A DNA stretch of 64,000 nucleotides from contig NZ_ANHX01000076.1 of NCBI RefSeq assembly GCF_000316035.1, forward strand, positions 1 through 64,000. Direction: 5' to 3'. The notes below the pieces were generated by a model, which worked only from the letters and a program-made list of their open reading frames with translations, was not told where the DNA came from and searched no databases. Origin of the DNA: Paenibacillus sp. PAMC 26794 (lineage in GTDB: Bacteria; Bacillota; Bacilli; Paenibacillales; Paenibacillaceae). Shown here one piece after another: positions 29,426-37,509 of the stretch. A program made the translations under genes and the position numbers. Within the stretch, counting starts at the first letter, position 1, and the number at the start of each line of letters is the position of its first letter.

Positions 29426-29689
29426 ATGGACGAATGGATTAACGATTGGATGCTGATTGCGTTTGATTCAACACAGCAGGCACTGCGTGCTGAAATGCTG
29501 CTGGAGTTTGCCGAGATTGAGATCGACTTGTTCCCTACACCAAAAGAAATTACAGCAGGGTGTGCGCTATGTATCCAGTTTCCAAAGGAGGATCTGGAGC
29601 GAGTGCAAAAGATCATTCGTAACGAGTTCGTAGAGATCCGAGGCCTCTATTTCAAAACAGAAGACAGCTATGATAACATACCGATGTAG
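29426..29689 (+). CDS. DUF3343 small protein
   Basis: An 87-residue DUF3343 protein, start ATG at 29426 because AAAGGAG lies 7 nt upstream (an in-frame TTG nine codons earlier lacks one). The fold is ferredoxin-like: LIAFDSTQQALRAEMLLEFAEIEIDLFPTPKEITAGCALCIQF. Two cysteines (CALC) occupy the position where the family carries its conserved cysteine. DUF3343 has been proposed as a sulfur/selenium carrier-like protein, found near cysteine desulfurases. No selenium genes are in the window. Confidence 0.75.
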   Translation: MDEWINDWMLIAFDSTQQALRAEMLLEFAEIEIDLFPTPKEITAGCALCIQFPKEDLERVQKIIRNEFVEIRGLYFKTEDSYDNIPM

Positions 29690-29703
29690 AGGAGGCATGA
29701 TGG

Positions 29704-30642
29704 ATGTTGCCATTTCAGTTAGCTCAAGGGAATGATGCCGGTGCTACTGGTGCTGTGAATGAAGCACTTCGTTTAACAGATCAAATCTGGAACAAAATTG
29801 CGGATGCCGATATGTGGCTTAACATTATGTTCAGCTCAATCCGGATCATCATTATTTTTATTATCACCCGTATTGTCATTAAGGTCGTATATCGAATTAT
29901 AGATCGTTCCATGGAACGCAAGCAGGAAGGCAAGATTCGTGTGAATCCGCGCAGATTCGTAACCGTAGGGGAACTGTTGAAAAATGCGACCTCCATAACA
30001 TGTAATTTTATTATGATTCTGCTACTGTTATCTGAGATCAATATCCAAGTGGGGCCGCTGCTGGCAAGTGCCGGCGTGCTCGGACTTGCCATTGGTTTCG
30101 GTGCACAGGGGCTGGTCAAGGATGTTATTACGGGTTTCTTCATTATATTGGAGGACCAATTCGCTGTGGGGGATGTTATTCAGACGGGAACCTACAAGGG
30201 AACGGTTGAGGTGATTGGACTTAGAACAACCAAACTGGTCAGCTGGCAGGGTGAGGTGCACATTATCCCAAACGGGGCGATTGCAAGTGTAACGAACTAC
30301 TCCATGTCGAATTCGCTGGCTGTAGTGGATATTCCGATGAAGGCGGACTTAAGTCTCGATGAGTCGGTACATCTGGTGAAGAAGTCCTTGGTCGGGATTG
30401 AAGAGCGTGACCTAAATATTGTGAAGGTGCCGGATGTGCTCGGTATACAGTCGATGTCTACATCTGAGTATGTGGTGCGAATTGTAGCTGAATGCATGCC
30501 TAACTCTCGTGCTTCTGTGGAACGTCAGATTCAGGGCGATGTGAAAAAAACACTGGAGTATCATGAGATGAGTCATCAAGCCGTATTGGAACAGGCAGTA
30601 GCTTTGGAGAAAGATGAGGGGGATGGCACAGGTGGAGCGTAA
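29704..30642 (+). CDS. Small-conductance mechanosensitive channel (MscS)
   Basis: Membrane channel that releases solutes on osmotic downshock. It has 312 residues. Membrane segments are IIIIFIITRIVIKVVY, TSITCNFIMILLLLSEI, and the pore helix ASAGVLGLAIGFGAQGLVKDVITGFFII with the Gly/Ala pattern of MscS TM3. The beta domain follows (DQFAVGDVIQTGTYKGTVEVIGLRTTKL) and then the C-terminal cytoplasmic domain. Its start is 14 bp after DUF3343, and its 3' end overlaps DUF951, so the three are probably one transcript. Confidence 0.92.
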   Translation: MLPFQLAQGNDAGATGAVNEALRLTDQIWNKIADADMWLNIMFSSIRIIIIFIITRIVIKVVYRIIDRSMERKQEGKIRVNPRRFVTVGELLKNATSITCNFIMILLLLSEINIQVGPLLASAGVLGLAIGFGAQGLVKDVITGFFIILEDQFAVGDVIQTGTYKGTVEVIGLRTTKLVSWQGEVHIIPNGAIASVTNYSMSNSLAVVDIPMKADLSLDESVHLVKKSLVGIEERDLNIVKVPDVLGIQSMSTSEYVVRIVAECMPNSRASVERQIQGDVKKTLEYHEMSHQAVLEQAVALEKDEGDGTGGA

Positions 30643-30841
30643 AAGTTTCCAGCTTGGGGATACAGTGCAGATGAAGAAGCAGCATCCCTGTGGCAGCAAT
30701 GAGATGGAGATCATTCGTATGGGTATGGATATTCGAATCAAGTGTGTCGGATGTAAACACAGCGTGTTGATTCCAAGAGCAAAATTCGAAAAAAACATGA
30801 AGAAGGTACTGCGTTCAGCCGAATATTCCACTGAATCCTGA
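30614..30841 (+). CDS. DUF951 small protein (YyzM-like)
   Basis: A small DUF951 protein whose core FQLGDTVQMKKQHPCGSNEMEIIRMGMDIRIKCVGCKHSVLIPRAKFEKN has the paired cysteines CVGC plus an upstream HPCG, suggesting a metal site or an OB-like fold. The start is uncertain: ATG 30614 (GGAG 4 nt upstream, 75 residues), ATG 30623 and GTG 30632 are all in frame. It overlaps the MscS gene and precedes tRNA-Ser. The function of the family is unknown. Confidence 0.85.
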   Translation: MRGMAQVERKSFQLGDTVQMKKQHPCGSNEMEIIRMGMDIRIKCVGCKHSVLIPRAKFEKNMKKVLRSAEYSTES

Positions 30842-30903
30842 CCTTGAAAACATTCGGGATTTGGTAGTCAAAATAGCGTTTACATGCAGGCTCTGTATGG
30901 GTG

Positions 30904-30932
30904 TTGCGTTCTGTAAATGATCATGCTATAAT
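30904..30932 (+). promoter_or_regulatory. tRNA-Ser promoter
   Basis: A perfect -10 TATAAT (30927-30932) preceded by TGC (extended -10) lies 17 bp after a weak -35 TTGCGT. The -10 ends 12 bp before the tRNA. Confidence 0.65.
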
Positions 30933-30944
30933 CAATATTGTTGC

Positions 30945-31035
30945 GGAAAGGTACCCAAGAGGCCCAAGGGGGCTGACTCGAAATCAGTTAGGCGTGTCAC
31001 AGCGTGCGTGGGTTCGAATCCCACCCTTTCCGCCA
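30945..31035 (+). tRNA. tRNA-Ser (anticodon CGA)
   Basis: A 91-nt class II tRNA. The acceptor arms GGAAAGG and CCTTTCC pair fully. The anticodon loop CTCGAAA gives anticodon CGA (reads UCG). The extra arm is long, as in serine tRNAs, the T arm contains GGTTCGAATCC, and the genome encodes the 3' CCA (31033-31035). Confidence 0.96.
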
Positions 31036-31088
31036 CTTCAATTGTAACTTACTCAATACACATTGAGTTTAATAAAAAGATTGATAAG

Positions 31089-31117
31089 AAGGCTTTCCAT
31101 TAGGAAAGTCTTTTTTT
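31089..31117 (+). terminator. tRNA-Ser terminator
   Basis: A 7-8-bp stem (GGCTTTCC with GGAAAGTC, ATTA loop) followed by seven T residues, about 55 bp downstream of the tRNA. Confidence 0.85.
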
Positions 31118-31190
31118 GTATAACGTTTTATCGAACATGTATTGAACACATATCCATATCAGATGCATCATTAATGACTAAAGACGAAAA

Positions 31191-31420
31191 TAAAGAGCCC
31201 CGAAGGGCTCTTTATCCGGCGGTGCATTTGTTTGTTAGGAAACAATCGGTCGTAACAATCAGAAACTTGGTGTACTGCACGTAGCAATACGCGTGCTTCA
31301 GACGAGGGGCCTTACAACACATAACCACTTGCTTCTTAAATTACGTGATGAATCTCCAACAGCGAATGATCGGCTTCGTTGTCCAACGGAACCACACCTC
31401 TCTCGTGCACCGCCTGATTG
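31191..31420 (-). ncRNA. Candidate short transcript, unidentified
   Basis: On the minus strand a perfect 10-bp terminator hairpin (TAAAGAGCCC, CGAA loop, GGGCTCTTTA, then TTTTCG) ends a ~230-nt stretch with no convincing gene. It lies 54 bp past the yjzC stop codon, so it may simply be the yjzC 3' region. Inside are a possible GCACG/CGTGC hairpin (about 31277-31296) and a TACAAT -10-like hexamer just upstream. I recognise no known RNA family, and the only reading frame is a 24-codon GTG-started peptide without a good ribosome site. Confidence 0.25.
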
Positions 31421-31473
31421 TATCATGTGCTTTATTCCGTTTTATATACATGGATCGTAAAAAAGAATTGCGA

Positions 31474-31668
31474 TTAATGGACGCGGGCTTTGGTCAGCTT
31501 CTTCCACTTGCGATTATGATTGCTTGTTTCGGGAAAAGATTCACCTTTTTGCAGCGTTACCCGCTTCGGGTTCTGAATTTCCGAGACAAAGCTTTTTTCC
31601 CCAACTTCCGTGTATTCTCCATCGTTTGGAGCTTTGTCTCCTGGTTCAAACTCGGTTTTTTCACCCAT
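31474..31668 (-). CDS. yjzC: YjzC family protein
   Basis: A 64-residue protein matching the YjzC family along its length: MGEKTEFEPGDKAPNDGEYTEVGEK at the start and GESFPETSNHNRKWKKL at the end. It is small and hydrophilic, and its function is unknown. GAGGAGG lies 7 nt before the ATG at 31668. It runs opposite to its neighbours. Confidence 0.85.
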   Translation of the reverse strand: MGEKTEFEPGDKAPNDGEYTEVGEKSFVSEIQNPKRVTLQKGESFPETSNHNRKWKKLTKARVH

Positions 31669-31772
31669 GATAAAACCTCCTCTGCAGATTATGTTACTTT
31701 GTTGCTTCTGTAGTGTGCTCCATAGCCGGGCTGATCATGTGCCAATATGTACAGGGAACGTTTGCTTGCACT

Positions 31773-31802
31773 TTGACTCGGTATTTGTTATATTAATATA
31801 GT
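31773..31802 (+). promoter_or_regulatory. Probable rpsF operon promoter
   Basis: A -35 TTGACT (31773-31778) and -10 TATAGT (31797-31802) are separated by 18 bp. The ~60-nt leader after it contains a CTCAA/TTGAG hairpin (31827-31842). Firmicute rpsF leaders often bind S6:S18 for autoregulation; I could not verify that structure here. Confidence 0.6.
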
Positions 31803-31870
31803 TCGAGTTTGTGCTCGTTCCTTGCTCTCAACCTAGATTGAGGGCCAGAGTCCATAAGGAGGTGAAAATT

Positions 31871-32164
31871 ATGCGCAAATATGAAGTGATGTACATTATT
31901 CGTCCTGACATTGAGCAAGATGTTGTTCAAGCTACAGTCGATAAATTCCAAGGCATCATCTCCAACGGCGGTGGTGAAGTTACAGCTCACGACGTTATGG
32001 GTAAACGCCGTCTTGCGTATGAGATCAAGAAATTCCGTGATGGTTTTTATGTTCTGGTACATTTCACTGCTGAACCAGCAGTTGTAACTGAACTTGAGCG
32101 TCTCATGAAGATTTCTGACGAAGTAATTCGTTATCTCATTACCAACGACGTTAAGTCTGCTTAA
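31871..32164 (+). CDS. rpsF: 30S ribosomal protein S6
   Basis: Ribosomal protein S6, 97 residues, beginning MRKYEVMYIIRPDIEQDVVQ. The frame is open 20 codons upstream, but AAGGAGGTG 6 nt before the ATG at 31871 and the standard S6 N-terminus settle the start. It is the first gene of rpsF-ssb-rpsR, where S6 and S18 bind each other on the 30S platform. Confidence 0.97.
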   Translation: MRKYEVMYIIRPDIEQDVVQATVDKFQGIISNGGGEVTAHDVMGKRRLAYEIKKFRDGFYVLVHFTAEPAVVTELERLMKISDEVIRYLITNDVKSA

Positions 32165-32212
32165 GACAACTCGTGATTAACGCACCAATACGCTCTGAAG
32201 GAGGGGATTACA

Positions 32213-32698
32213 TTGTTGAACCGTGTCATTCTGATCGGACGGTTAACCCGGGATCCTGAGTTGCGTTACACTCCAGCAGGAGTAGCAGTTACGCAATTTA
32301 CTTTGGCAGTAGACAGACCGTTTACAAGCCAAGGGGGAGAAAAGGAAGCCGATTTCATTCCGGTCGTAACCTGGAGACAGCTTGCCGAGACCTGTGCGAA
32401 CTACTTGCGCAAAGGACGCCTGGCTGCAGTCGAAGGACGCATTCAAGTACGGAACTACGAGAATAACGAAGGAAAACGTGTATACGTGACCGAAGTCATT
32501 GCCGATAATGTCCGTTTCTTGGAGTCAGCTAACCGTGATAATAGCGGTGGCGGCGGTGGGCAACCAATGCGTGAAGAGCCTTCTTATGGAGGCGGCGGAC
32601 GCGCGAACAATAACAATAATTCGCGTAGCAACAATCAGGATCCTTTTTCCGATGACGGAAAACCGATTGATATATCGGATGATGATTTGCCATTTTAA
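32213..32698 (+). CDS. ssb: Single-stranded DNA-binding protein
   Basis: Tetrameric SSB, 161 residues. The OB fold is at residues 1-105 ([36 protein letters not shown]). A Gly/Asn/Ser-rich linker follows ([18 protein letters not shown]). The C-terminal tip DDDLPF recruits replication and repair partners. The start is TTG at 32213 (TTGTTGAAC = M-L-N), with AGGAGGGG upstream. Confidence 0.97.
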   Translation: MLNRVILIGRLTRDPELRYTPAGVAVTQFTLAVDRPFTSQGGEKEADFIPVVTWRQLAETCANYLRKGRLAAVEGRIQVRNYENNEGKRVYVTEVIADNVRFLESANRDNSGGGGGQPMREEPSYGGGGRANNNNNSRSNNQDPFSDDGKPIDISDDDLPF

Positions 32699-32754
32699 CA
32701 TGAGCTGATACTCTTAGGAGATATGGGTTACATGATAGGAAAGGACTGAAAAGC

Positions 32755-33027
32755 ATGGGCTTCAAGCAAAGAGAAGGCGGAGACAACGATAAAAGACCGG
32801 CACGTCGTGGCGGCCGTAATAAACGTCGTAAAGTGTGCTTCTTCACAGCTAACAAAATTACTCACATCGATTATAAAGATACGGACTTGCTTCGTAAATT
32901 TATCAGCGAACGTGGAAAAATTTTGCCACGCCGTGTAACAGGTACTAGCGCTAAATATCAACGCATGCTGACGATTGCAATCAAACGCTCCCGTCAAATC
33001 GCATTATTGCCATACACAACTGAGTAG
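32755..33027 (+). CDS. rpsR: 30S ribosomal protein S18
   Basis: A 90-residue S18. The core [54 protein letters not shown] is standard. A basic extension ([18 protein letters not shown]) precedes it. It is the last gene of the rpsF operon; a strong terminator follows. Confidence 0.97.
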   Translation: MGFKQREGGDNDKRPARRGGRNKRRKVCFFTANKITHIDYKDTDLLRKFISERGKILPRRVTGTSAKYQRMLTIAIKRSRQIALLPYTTE

Positions 33028-33050
33028 TTTTTACTCAGCTTGCATACGAA

Positions 33051-33079
33051 GCAGTCGGCTTATAGCCGGCTGCTTTTTT
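33051..33079 (+). terminator. rpsF-ssb-rpsR terminator
   Basis: GCAGTCGGC pairs with GCCGGCTGC (one G-T pair, short loop), followed by seven T residues, 24 bp past rpsR. Confidence 0.9.
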
Positions 33080-33255
33080 GTATATATCAATAGAAGTAAT
33101 AGAAATAACAGATCCACTCTAACAAATGGAAGAATTCAATACTATGGTGATAGAAGCATTCAAGGCTCAAATGAATTATAATAGAGTCTAATCTACTGAA
33201 AAGGTTCAGGCAGCAGGAATAGCTGTTTATTTCAGAATAAACACCAGGAGTGGAT

Positions 33256-33846
33256 ATGAATACATCAAAACGTAAAGGCAAACAGAGAAAAAAGAGTCTG
33301 AAAACCTGGATTATAGGTACTCTTTTACTTTCCATTATATATGTGTGGTTACAGCAAAAAGGTGATATAGATAACATGTGGCCCGGGACAACAATCCAAG
33401 AAGCTGTGCCAATCACCGGCCTACATCCTGTGGTAGCAGAGAATGAGAAATTATTGGTACGTAAGGCAGTGAGACGTGGAATAGAGATTGTGATCACCCA
33501 CGGCTACCGAAGTTCCGAGGAGCAAGATGCACTATTTAACCAAGGACGCTCAAGCGCAGGCAATATCGTTACTAATGCACGTGGTGGTGAATCATATCAT
33601 AACTACGGATTGGCAATTGATTTTGCACTGAGGACGCCTGAGGGTGATGTGGTGTGGGATATGGAACGTGATGATAACGGCAATGGCGAGGCAGACTGGA
33701 TGGAAATTGTGGATCTTGCCAAAGAGTTAGGTTTCACTTGGGGTGGAGATTGGGCAAACTTTCCGGACTATCCTCACTTGCAGATGGATTTTGGCTTGAA
33801 TATCAATGAGTTAAAACGTGGTAAAAGACCTCCTGATTCTCAGTAA
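33256..33846 (+). CDS. CwlK/VanY-like L,D- or D,D-peptidase (M15)
   Basis: Probable cell-wall peptidase of the M15 family, 196 residues, closest in motif to CwlK-type L-alanyl-D-glutamate endopeptidases. A basic N-terminus is followed by one membrane/signal segment (TWIIGTLLLSIIYVWL). The catalytic domain shows GYRSSEEQDALFNQGR, then zinc ligands His115 and Asp122 (YHNYGLAIDFA) and His174 (DYPHLQMD). The ATG at 33256 has AGGAG 5 nt upstream. A GTG two codons earlier is also in frame. It opens the accessory block that follows rpsR. Exact bond specificity cannot be told from sequence alone. Confidence 0.85.
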   Translation: MNTSKRKGKQRKKSLKTWIIGTLLLSIIYVWLQQKGDIDNMWPGTTIQEAVPITGLHPVVAENEKLLVRKAVRRGIEIVITHGYRSSEEQDALFNQGRSSAGNIVTNARGGESYHNYGLAIDFALRTPEGDVVWDMERDDNGNGEADWMEIVDLAKELGFTWGGDWANFPDYPHLQMDFGLNINELKRGKRPPDSQ

Positions 33847-33886
33847 AGGGTGTTATATATACACTTAAATGAATAAATATTAGATA

Positions 33887-33912
33887 AGCTCTGCATTTTG
33901 CAGGGCTTTTTT
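33887..33912 (+). terminator. CwlK-like gene terminator
   Basis: AGCTCTGC and GCAGGGCT form an 8-bp stem with one G-T pair, followed by TTTTTTC, 40 bp after the stop codon. Confidence 0.8.
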
Positions 33913-34573
33913 CTTTCTTTTGTAAAATAAATGATAAAAGATTACAATTTGGTCTTTACATTAGCAAATAAATAAAACTATACTAGATTAACTAGATTTT
34001 TTGCTCTGATCGCACATATTATTTCAATTGTAAGCATAACGGCGTCGATTCAATAAAATTCAGCTATAGATCGAGAAATAATCACCACTCATATATGTAA
34101 CATTTACCTCACGCAAAATTAAGAATGTCTACTTAAATCAGAGCATATACATACACTAGATGTAACTACTATGTTATGTATATGTTATTATGACCAATTG
34201 CCTATGTACACCTCACAGCCAAAAACAAGATAACACCTCTCAAAATTCCTTCTATATGCCTTTATAGTATTACTAATATCCAAATCTGTAGTATAAAAAA
34301 CATTTATGCCAAAAATCTCAAAATAAGCATTGACGTTAGCTAAAATTACACGTATGATTACATTAATTATTTTGATATATAATTCCGCTAGGAATTATCA
34401 ACATTAATTGACCAATGGTCTAAATATAAGTCTCTTAAACTTGTTTCTCCTAACAATTTGGTATTTTGTATAAGCTATTGTTCGTTATCTTCAAGAACTT
34501 GGAAATATACAGTGGATGCATTTCTCTACACACGAATACAATCTACGGAAATTATGGGGTTAGGGTGATTGAT
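33913..34573. other. Long AT-rich gap before the opp operon
   Basis: About 660 bp are strikingly AT-rich compared with both flanks and hold no convincing gene. A perfect inverted repeat ATAATTCC-GCTA-GGAATTAT (34379-34398) lies about 175 bp before oppD and could be an operator or a transcript hairpin. No CodY box, T-box or riboswitch is recognisable. The oppD promoter must be in the last part. Confidence 0.45.
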
Positions 34574-35563
34574 TTGAATACAGAGCTATTGGAAGTCAGA
34601 AATCTAACAACATCATTCAGAATTGAAGATGACTATTATGCAGCAGTGGATCACGTTAACCTTACGGTGAAGAAAAATGAAGTGTTGGCAATTGTAGGTG
34701 AATCCGGGTCAGGTAAAAGTGCTTTTGCATTCTCTCTTATGGGTTTGCATAACAAAGCAAAGATCGAAGGCCAGATCCTCTATAAAGGACAAGATATTGC
34801 CAACATCTCCCCAAGCAAGTTAAACAAGCTACGCGGTAAAGAAATGGGCATGATTTTTCAGGACCCATTGTCCGCACTAAATCCTCTAATGATTATTGGT
34901 GAACAGATTGAAGAGATTCTCACACTTCATCAGTCCAAGCTGTCTTCCAGAGAGAAGAGAGAAAAGGTCATTCACTTATTGAATCAGGTAGGGATTCCAC
35001 GTCCCGAACAAATATACAAGCAGTATCCCCACGAATTATCTGGTGGTATGAGACAGAGAATTGTTATCGCCATTGCGATTGCCAACAAACCGGAACTACT
35101 TATAGCCGATGAACCAACGACGGCGCTTGACGTTACGATTCAACTACAGATCCTGGAGCTAATCCGTGATCTGAAGAATGAAATTAACGCAGGCATTATT
35201 CTGATTACACATGATCTGGGTGTCGTAGCTGAGATGGCTGATCGCGTTGCAGTTATGTATGCAGGCGAAATTGTTGAAATCGCAGATATCTTCACATTGA
35301 TGAACGATGCGAAGCATCCATATACCCGCTCACTGTTGAACTCTATTCCCACCCTGTCTGAAGAAGGATCCAAATTGCATGTCATCCAAGGTATTGTACC
35401 ATCACTCAAAAATCTTCCTCGCAAAGGGTGCAGATTCAAAGCCCGAATTCCATGGATTAGTGAATCGGCTCATGAAGAGAACCCACAGATGCATGAAATT
35501 GCACCAGGTCACTTTGTACGGTGTACCTGTTACCAGCACTTTCATTTCCCTGACCAAAGCTGA
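34574..35563 (+). CDS. oppD: Oligopeptide ABC transporter ATPase OppD-like
   Basis: One of two ATPases of a peptide importer. It has 329 residues from TTG at 34574, chosen for AGGGTG 6 nt upstream and for the family start NTELLEVRNLTTSF. GTG at 34565 is an alternative. Walker A is GESGSGKSAFA, the signature LSGGMRQRI, Walker B LLIADEPTTALD, and the switch His is in ILITHDLGVVAE. The C-terminal oligopeptide-transporter domain (NSIPTLSEEGSKLHVIQGIVPSLKNLPRKGC) has one Cys of the usual Fe-S-like cluster and a CTCY motif later. It is the first gene of oppD-F-B-C-A. Confidence 0.93.
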   Translation: MNTELLEVRNLTTSFRIEDDYYAAVDHVNLTVKKNEVLAIVGESGSGKSAFAFSLMGLHNKAKIEGQILYKGQDIANISPSKLNKLRGKEMGMIFQDPLSALNPLMIIGEQIEEILTLHQSKLSSREKREKVIHLLNQVGIPRPEQIYKQYPHELSGGMRQRIVIAIAIANKPELLIADEPTTALDVTIQLQILELIRDLKNEINAGIILITHDLGVVAEMADRVAVMYAGEIVEIADIFTLMNDAKHPYTRSLLNSIPTLSEEGSKLHVIQGIVPSLKNLPRKGCRFKARIPWISESAHEENPQMHEIAPGHFVRCTCYQHFHFPDQS

Positions 35564-35577
35564 GGAGGAATAACATA

Positions 35578-36510
35578 ATGGCATTACTCGAAGTAGAAGG
35601 GCTCAAGATACACTTTCCGATTCGCGGTGGATTGCTTAAACGGGAAATTGGCAGTGTAAAGGCTGTTGATGATGTTAGCTTCTCCATTGAAGAAGGACAG
35701 ACTTATGGTCTGGTTGGCGAATCAGGTTCAGGTAAGACAACAACAGGCAGAGCCATTATTGGGCTAAACCATGTCACTGACGGAAAGATTCTGTTTAACG
35801 GCAAAAATCTGGCTACGGAGCGACGTAAGAACAGGCAGCTCCAGCGGGATGTACAAATGATTTTTCAAGACCCATATTCATCACTGAATCCAAAGAAGCG
35901 GGTTATCGATATTATCGCTGAGCCGTTTCGTAACTATGAGCGTCTGACAGCTACCGAGGAGAAAAGACAAGTAAGAGAATTACTTGAAAAGGTTGGCTTG
36001 AGTCCGGAATCAATCTACAAATATCCGCATGAATTCTCAGGGGGGCAGCGTCAACGGATCGGTATTGCACGGGCTATTGCACTGAAGCCGAAGCTAATTA
36101 TCGCTGATGAACCTGTATCTGCACTCGATGTATCGGTACAGGCTCAGGTACTCAACTTCATGCAGGAGATTCAAAAAGAATTAAATCTGACCTATCTGTT
36201 CATCAGTCACGATCTGGGCATCATCCGTCATATGTGTGATGAGATTGGAATTATGTATAAAGGTCGATATGTGGAACAGGGCACGACAAATGATATTTTT
36301 GAGAATCCGCAACATATCTATACCAAACGTCTCATTGCAGCCATTCCGGATATGGACCCAACCAAACGAGAGGAAATGGTAGCCTTCCGTCAACAGGTCA
36401 AATCCGAGTATGAACATTCATACCGAAATTTCTTTGATGAGGAAGGGCTTGCATACTCGCTCAAATCCATTTCCGATACTCACCGAGTAGCTCTACCTCA
36501 GAAAGGTTGA
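35578..36510 (+). CDS. oppF: Oligopeptide ABC transporter ATPase OppF-like
   Basis: Second ATPase of the importer, 310 residues. Walker A is GESGSGKTTTGRAIIG, the signature FSGGQRQRIGIARA, and Walker B LIIADEPVSALDVSVQAQVLN. The C-terminus is shorter than many OppF proteins. GAGGAGG lies before the ATG at 35578, 14 bp after oppD; oppB begins 7 bp after its end. Confidence 0.93.
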   Translation: MALLEVEGLKIHFPIRGGLLKREIGSVKAVDDVSFSIEEGQTYGLVGESGSGKTTTGRAIIGLNHVTDGKILFNGKNLATERRKNRQLQRDVQMIFQDPYSSLNPKKRVIDIIAEPFRNYERLTATEEKRQVRELLEKVGLSPESIYKYPHEFSGGQRQRIGIARAIALKPKLIIADEPVSALDVSVQAQVLNFMQEIQKELNLTYLFISHDLGIIRHMCDEIGIMYKGRYVEQGTTNDIFENPQHIYTKRLIAAIPDMDPTKREEMVAFRQQVKSEYEHSYRNFFDEEGLAYSLKSISDTHRVALPQKG

Positions 36511-36517
36511 AGGCCAT

Positions 36518-37480
36518 ATGTGGAAAACGATAGTACGCAGAATTATCATAATGATCCCTCAGATATTTTTACTTAGTCTTTTGGTCTTTCTGATGGCCAA
36601 GGCCATGCCGGGCGACGCGCTAACCGGATTGCTTGATCCAAGCGTTGATCCCAAAGCATTGGAAGCCCAGCGAGAGAGACTGGGATTGAATAATCCTTGG
36701 TACGTGCAATATTGGGACTGGATCAAAAATGCCATCCAAGGTGATTTTGGACAATCCTTCCGTTTCAAAATGCCGGTTACGGACCTGATCGGTCAGCGTG
36801 TAGCAAACACATTTTGGCTCGCGCTGGCGACACTTGTACTGACTTACCTGATCGCTATTCCACTGGGTATCATCAGTGGTCGTTACAACGATACCTGGTC
36901 TGATCGGCTGATCACGGGATACACCTACCTGGGCTTTGCCGCACCATTGTTCATCTTCGCACTGGTGATGGTATGGATCTTCGGATTCCACTTCGGCTGG
37001 TTCCCGACAGGAGGTAGCGTTGCGCCAGGGCTTACACCAGGCACATTCAGCTACATAATGAGTAAGTTCTATCATCTATTATTGCCGGCACTATCCATGG
37101 CACTGATTACAACGGTATCTACGGTTCAATATTTGCGTAGTGAAATCATTGATATCAAGCATAAGGAATTCGTTATTACTGCCAGAGCCAAAGGTGCCTC
37201 GGAATCCCGGATCTACAACAGGCATATCTTGAGGAATTCACTATTACCTATCGCCGCGTTCTTTGGATATGAGATCACAGGACTTATCGGAGGTACGGTA
37301 TTTATCGAAAGTATATTCAGTTATCCAGGTATGGGGCAGTTGTTCCTGAGTTCCATCTCATTGCGTGACTTCAGCGTTGTGACTGCACTCGTATTGTTGT
37401 ATGGCGTAGCTTCCATTCTCGGGGCATTGCTGTCTGACATAATTCTAGGAATTGTAGATCCACGTATACGGATCAAGTAA
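36518..37480 (+). CDS. oppB: Oligopeptide ABC transporter permease OppB-like
   Basis: Permease of the DppB/OppB type, 320 residues with six predicted membrane helices. The first starts RIIIMIPQIFLLSLLVFLMAKAMPGD. The inner-membrane loop motif for ATPase coupling is ARAKGASESRIYNRHILRN, followed by GGTVFIESIFSYPGMGQLF. It lies in the middle of the operon. Confidence 0.93.
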   Translation: MWKTIVRRIIIMIPQIFLLSLLVFLMAKAMPGDALTGLLDPSVDPKALEAQRERLGLNNPWYVQYWDWIKNAIQGDFGQSFRFKMPVTDLIGQRVANTFWLALATLVLTYLIAIPLGIISGRYNDTWSDRLITGYTYLGFAAPLFIFALVMVWIFGFHFGWFPTGGSVAPGLTPGTFSYIMSKFYHLLLPALSMALITTVSTVQYLRSEIIDIKHKEFVITARAKGASESRIYNRHILRNSLLPIAAFFGYEITGLIGGTVFIESIFSYPGMGQLFLSSISLRDFSVVTALVLLYGVASILGALLSDIILGIVDPRIRIK

Positions 37481-37509
37481 GAACTTGAAGATTTCGGGGT
37501 GAAAACAAG

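Noticed and set aside
31063-31713. Plus-strand open frames of 73 and 122 codons after tRNA-Ser
   Set aside because: They have no ribosome sites and odd composition, and one lies antisense over yjzC, which has a good start and clear family match.
34379-34398. CodY or T-box control before the opp operon
   Set aside because: The inverted repeat here does not match a CodY box (AATTTTCWGAAAATT), and no T-box core sequence or anti-terminator is present in the gap.
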